Origin: an uncultured Bdellovibrio sp.
Lineage (GTDB): Bacteria; Bdellovibrionota; Bdellovibrionia; Bdellovibrionales; Bdellovibrionaceae
Length of the DNA: 6,366 nt
Reading direction: 5' to 3'
Assembly (NCBI GenBank): GCA_946482355.1
Contig: CAMLRE010000134.1
Location: 1-6,366, forward strand
A program made the translations under genes and the position numbers. Under the pieces are notes generated by a model. It had not been told where the DNA came from and ran no database searches. It saw nothing but the letters and a program-made list of their open reading frames with translations. Shown one piece after another: positions 3,936-6,366 of this stretch. How positions within the stretch are numbered: position 1 is the first letter of the stretch; every line of letters begins with the position of its first letter.

Positions 3936-6103
3936 AGACACTCCGGTGAGTTAGTAAAAAGTGTTGTCTCGTCAAAATAGCGATGCAAGGCCTCTTCATA
4001 ATCACTCATAATACGAATACGATTTGAAGTTAGAGCACTGTAAGCCGGTCGCTTTGCTAAAAAATTCATTTCATCTCCGCTTACCGCATTTAAATACCGC
4101 GAACTAAGACTCAGTTCTTTTTTTTGACCGATCTCAATCGCCTTTAATGCAAAATCAGACCATGTTAAAGCGCCGTTGTTCACCAAATGCACAATTCCCA
4201 GTTCACGATCTAATAAAAGATCAAGACAGAGGTTTACAAGATCAGGCACATAAGTTGGCGATATAGTGATGTCACTGACCGCAGTAAATCTTTTGTTCTG
4301 ACTAACCGCTGACAGCATTTTAAAAATAAAATTGTACGTATCCCAGGGGCTAAAAAATGAGCTTGTGCGTACAATCAGGCTTTCTGAGTTAAGATTTAAA
4401 ATTTCTTTTTCTGATTCAGCTTTAGTTTTTCCGTAAATATTTAGCGGGTCCACCGGTTGATCTTCGGTATAGGGAGTTTGTTGATCTCCTGAAAAAACCA
4501 GGTCACTTGAAAAGTGAAGAAATTGTATTTTTTCATCAGCGCAGGCTTTAGCTAAATTGGTGGGGCCTAAAATGTTCTGCGCTCGACAGAGCTTCTGTTC
4601 GGTTTCGGCACGATCAACCCTGACATATCCGGCTGCATTGATGATCGCCCAAGGTTTTAATTGCCGGATTTTACCGAGCACTTCGTTTTGATCGGTAATA
4701 TCCAACTCTTCACGTGTAAGACCGATACAGTGAATATTTCGCTTTAAACAAATCTTTAAAAAAGCTTGGCCAAGGCTTCCTCTGGCCCCCGTCACTAAAA
4801 TCGGTCTTCCTGAACTTGATTTTTTTTCTTTCTTCCACCAACCGGCTTGTTCAAGAACAGGAAATTTTTCTTTCGTAACCGCATTCCAGTCTTTTAACAT
4901 ATCAGCCAAGGCGGTTCTTCGCGGAAATTTAGAACGCAGATCAAACACACCGGATTCATAAAAATAGTTATCCTGAGTACACAAAGTGTTCCAGTCCATA
5001 GCTCCGTAAAGGCTCCATGCTGTAATAGCTATGACTGGAATCTCTTCTTTAGAGACTTTTTCTGCGGCAGTTTTTAATTCGTAAAGCCAGCGCATTTGAT
5101 CTTCACGATAACCTCTAAGATGAACTTCGGTGATGGCTAAAGGAATTTTGTAACGTCGCCACGTTTCGCGAAACAGGCTTTCAGGAGTTGGCGAAAGAAT
5201 ATCTTCTTTATCTACAGCAGCCACATCGGCATAACGGTGAATTCCGTTTCCATCGGTTTTCATATGTGGATATTGAGAATAGTCTTCATCGAGGTACCTG
5301 CTGCTTAACAGATAATGATTAAGACCAATGACATCTGGTTTAAGTGAATTTTCTTTAAGCCAGATCAATTTATCATCCGTTAACCCACTTCGTTTAAGAT
5401 AATCATAAAGCGCATGGCTTTGATCTACTTTTCCTTGCAGTAAATCAAATGAAAGATAGCGGCGTTCGTTTTCAAAATCACATTGGTATTTTAAATTTTC
5501 GCTTGATTGTGTACGGCCTAAATCTTCAGTCTGAATTAATTGTGCCAAAGGGTTAATTTTACGAATTTCTCGCATCGCTAAAATAATGGCCTTAATTTGA
5601 TTGTACAATGCGCGAATAAAAGAATGATCATCTGTTTTATGCGGATACCAATGCCCGTATAAACCGCTAAAACGAGCCGTTGTAAGCGGTTCATTAATGG
5701 GTGTGTAGTATTTAACTTGCGGAAATTTTTCGGCAAACTTTCCAGCAAAATGCTGAAATTTTTCTGCAAACCCGGTATCCAACAAATTTGTAAAAGCCGG
5801 CCCACTGCCATGATGAAGAAAGCCTGCAATCGGCTCTATATCGCACTGTTTGAGCCCATTTAAAAACTTTTCACAATAATCCCAGTTTAATTTTTCAGGG
5901 TTATCGTGGGCTGCGATCTTTTCCCACAAAAATGGACAGCGAAATTTTTTAAGCCCCAGATCTTTCAGCAGCGAAAAATCTGGCAGCCCTTCTTCTAAAC
6001 CAATTTTTGCAATTTGATCTTTATAGCTGTCTTGAACGCGGTTAATGGTATGCTCTAACCCCGCCCACAGCTCAATGCTGTTGTGATCTGATTTCATGTT
6101 CAT
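3932..6103 (-). CDS. Fusion: GH1-like glycosidase domain + RmlD-like sugar-nucleotide reductase domain (723 aa)
   Basis: One uninterrupted frame carries two enzymes. Residues about 10-410 resemble a GH1 beta/alpha barrel: FLHHGSGP (95-102, for LHHWDLP), YYTPINEP (132-139) with acid/base Glu138, GLNHY (260-264), LAITEVHLRG (322-331) with nucleophile Glu326 although the usual NG after TE is VH, and the C-terminal AITAWSLYGAMDW. A Trp/Lys/Ser-rich linker (about 413-432) leads to an RmlD-like SDR (432-712): VTGARGSLG (437-445), ELDITD, INAAGYVRVDRAE (488-500), FSSDLVFSGD (531-540), YGKTK (557-561), SPTYVPDL and KRPAYS. RmlD reduces dTDP-4-keto-rhamnose to dTDP-rhamnose, but the substrate here may differ. 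There is no signal peptide, so both domains should be cytoplasmic. No strong ribosome site precedes ATG 6103 or in-frame ATG 6097; the 32-base overlap with the upstream glycosyltransferase suggests coupled translation. The domain calls are firm, the joint reaction unknown. Confidence 0.88.
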   Translation of the reverse strand: MNMKSDHNSIELWAGLEHTINRVQDSYKDQIAKIGLEEGLPDFSLLKDLGLKKFRCPFLWEKIAAHDNPEKLNWDYCEKFLNGLKQCDIEPIAGFLHHGSGPAFTNLLDTGFAEKFQHFAGKFAEKFPQVKYYTPINEPLTTARFSGLYGHWYPHKTDDHSFIRALYNQIKAIILAMREIRKINPLAQLIQTEDLGRTQSSENLKYQCDFENERRYLSFDLLQGKVDQSHALYDYLKRSGLTDDKLIWLKENSLKPDVIGLNHYLLSSRYLDEDYSQYPHMKTDGNGIHRYADVAAVDKEDILSPTPESLFRETWRRYKIPLAITEVHLRGYREDQMRWLYELKTAAEKVSKEEIPVIAITAWSLYGAMDWNTLCTQDNYFYESGVFDLRSKFPRRTALADMLKDWNAVTKEKFPVLEQAGWWKKEKKSSSGRPILVTGARGSLGQAFLKICLKRNIHCIGLTREELDITDQNEVLGKIRQLKPWAIINAAGYVRVDRAETEQKLCRAQNILGPTNLAKACADEKIQFLHFSSDLVFSGDQQTPYTEDQPVDPLNIYGKTKAESEKEILNLNSESLIVRTSSFFSPWDTYNFIFKMLSAVSQNKRFTAVSDITISPTYVPDLVNLCLDLLLDRELGIVHLVNNGALTWSDFALKAIEIGQKKELSLSSRYLNAVSGDEMNFLAKRPAYSALTSNRIRIMSDYEEALHRYFDETTLFTNSPECL
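3941..3944 (-). promoter_or_regulatory. Ribosome binding site that decides the glf start
   Basis: GGAG on the minus strand lies inside the end of the fusion gene. It overlaps the possible GTG start at 3941, which therefore has no usable site of its own, and is correctly spaced (5 bases) for the ATG at 3935. Confidence 0.7.
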
Positions 6104-6366
6104 GCTTTGCCATTTGTAAAAATGTTTTATCCCACGACATATCCGCTAAAAATTCATCGACCATACTTAACCAGTTCGGTGCCGTTTCGTGCTGTTTAAA
6201 AGCTTTTTCACAAGCTAAAACAAAATCCTCCGGAGTTCGTGCAATGTGCACTAGCTCACGTTCTCCGTAAGGTTCAACCACATCGGGAATCGGAGTCGAA
6301 ACCACAGGGCAACCGGCAGCTAAGTACTCCGGAGTTTTTGTAGGACTAATAAATTTTGTTGATTCA
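6072..6366 (-). CDS. Glycosyltransferase (GT-B fold, group-1 type), C-terminal 97 residues (cut by right edge)
   Basis: The open frame enters from the right edge (first full codon at 6365) and stops at 6074-6072. The visible part begins with a donor-binding segment typical of group-1 glycosyltransferases: KFISPTKTPEYLAAGCPVVS, then TPIPDVVEPYGE, with the PEYLAAG glutamate where the second Glu of the EX7E motif usually lies. A helical tail follows, including SWDKTFLQM, a common ending in this group. A GTG at 6305 inside the frame is not the real start, because the conserved segment lies upstream of it. The enzyme probably transfers a sugar from a nucleotide donor to a glycan or lipid carrier on the cytoplasmic side. 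Its end overlaps the next gene by 32 bases and it begins the visible part of the operon. Donor and acceptor cannot be read from this fragment; a galactofuranosyltransferase is one possibility because of glf. Confidence 0.85.
   Translation of the reverse strand, partial: ESTKFISPTKTPEYLAAGCPVVSTPIPDVVEPYGERELVHIARTPEDFVLACEKAFKQHETAPNWLSMVDEFLADMSWDKTFLQMAKHEHEIRSQQH

Noticed and set aside
3936..3941. GTG start two codons upstream of the glf ATG
   Set aside because: The only ribosome site (GGAG) overlaps this GTG, so it cannot serve it; the ATG at 3935 has proper spacing.
3708..3980. Open frames on both strands across the 5' end of glf
   Set aside because: They are shadows of glf, whose FAD motif and family signatures lie in the chosen frame.
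5578..5829. Minus-strand open frame of 83 codons inside the GH1 domain
   Set aside because: It is out of frame with a well-supported domain and has no recognisable features.
6072..6305. A short stand-alone 77-residue gene starting at the GTG at 6305
   Set aside because: The same frame stays open to the window edge and the upstream codons encode the conserved glycosyltransferase donor-binding segment, so this is the tail of a longer gene.

Overview
All genes read on the minus strand, so transcription runs from right to left. The DNA is AT-rich (roughly 40% G+C by eye) and ordinary bacterial, with Shine-Dalgarno sites and a rho-independent terminator. Sec-type signal peptides on two small cysteine-rich proteins and the galactofuranose-type sugar genes fit a Gram-negative bacterium. 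The look of the secreted proteins and the regulator reminds me of Bdellovibrio-like predators, but this is only an impression.

Right half (about 1739-6366): a tightly packed surface-polysaccharide operon. In order of transcription it holds the C-terminal end of a GT-B glycosyltransferase (runs off the right edge), a 723-residue fusion of a family-1 glycoside hydrolase-like domain with an RmlD-type sugar-nucleotide reductase domain, UDP-galactopyranose mutase (glf) and UDP-glucose 4-epimerase (galE). The first two overlap by 32 bases, the fusion and glf share an ATGA stop/start, and galE follows glf after 16 bases. GalE makes UDP-galactopyranose and Glf converts it to UDP-galactofuranose. The glycosyltransferase presumably uses this or a related donor. 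The reductase domain suggests a second, deoxy-type sugar. The fusion protein is the most unusual gene here.

Middle (1543-1738): a 196-base gene-free stretch with a dense cluster of TTTGTC/GACAAA hexamers, forming two 20-base dyads 32 bases apart. It lies between galE and the secreted-protein genes and may be an operator, a weak terminator for the galE operon, or both.

Left half (547-1542): two tandem paralogous genes for secreted proteins of 156 and 157 residues, about 83% identical, each with a signal peptide and six cysteines. I do not recognise the family. Strong ribosome sites and heavily biased codons suggest high expression. An 84-base identical tract near their 3' ends contrasts with many silent differences at their 5' ends, which points to gene conversion. 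A good terminator hairpin follows the second gene.

Left edge (1-427): the N-terminal 142 residues of a GTG-initiated protein with a plausible XRE-like helix-turn-helix, cut by the window edge. It is probably a regulator. No RNA gene, CRISPR array or mobile element was seen, and no gene-free stretch exceeds 300 bases.
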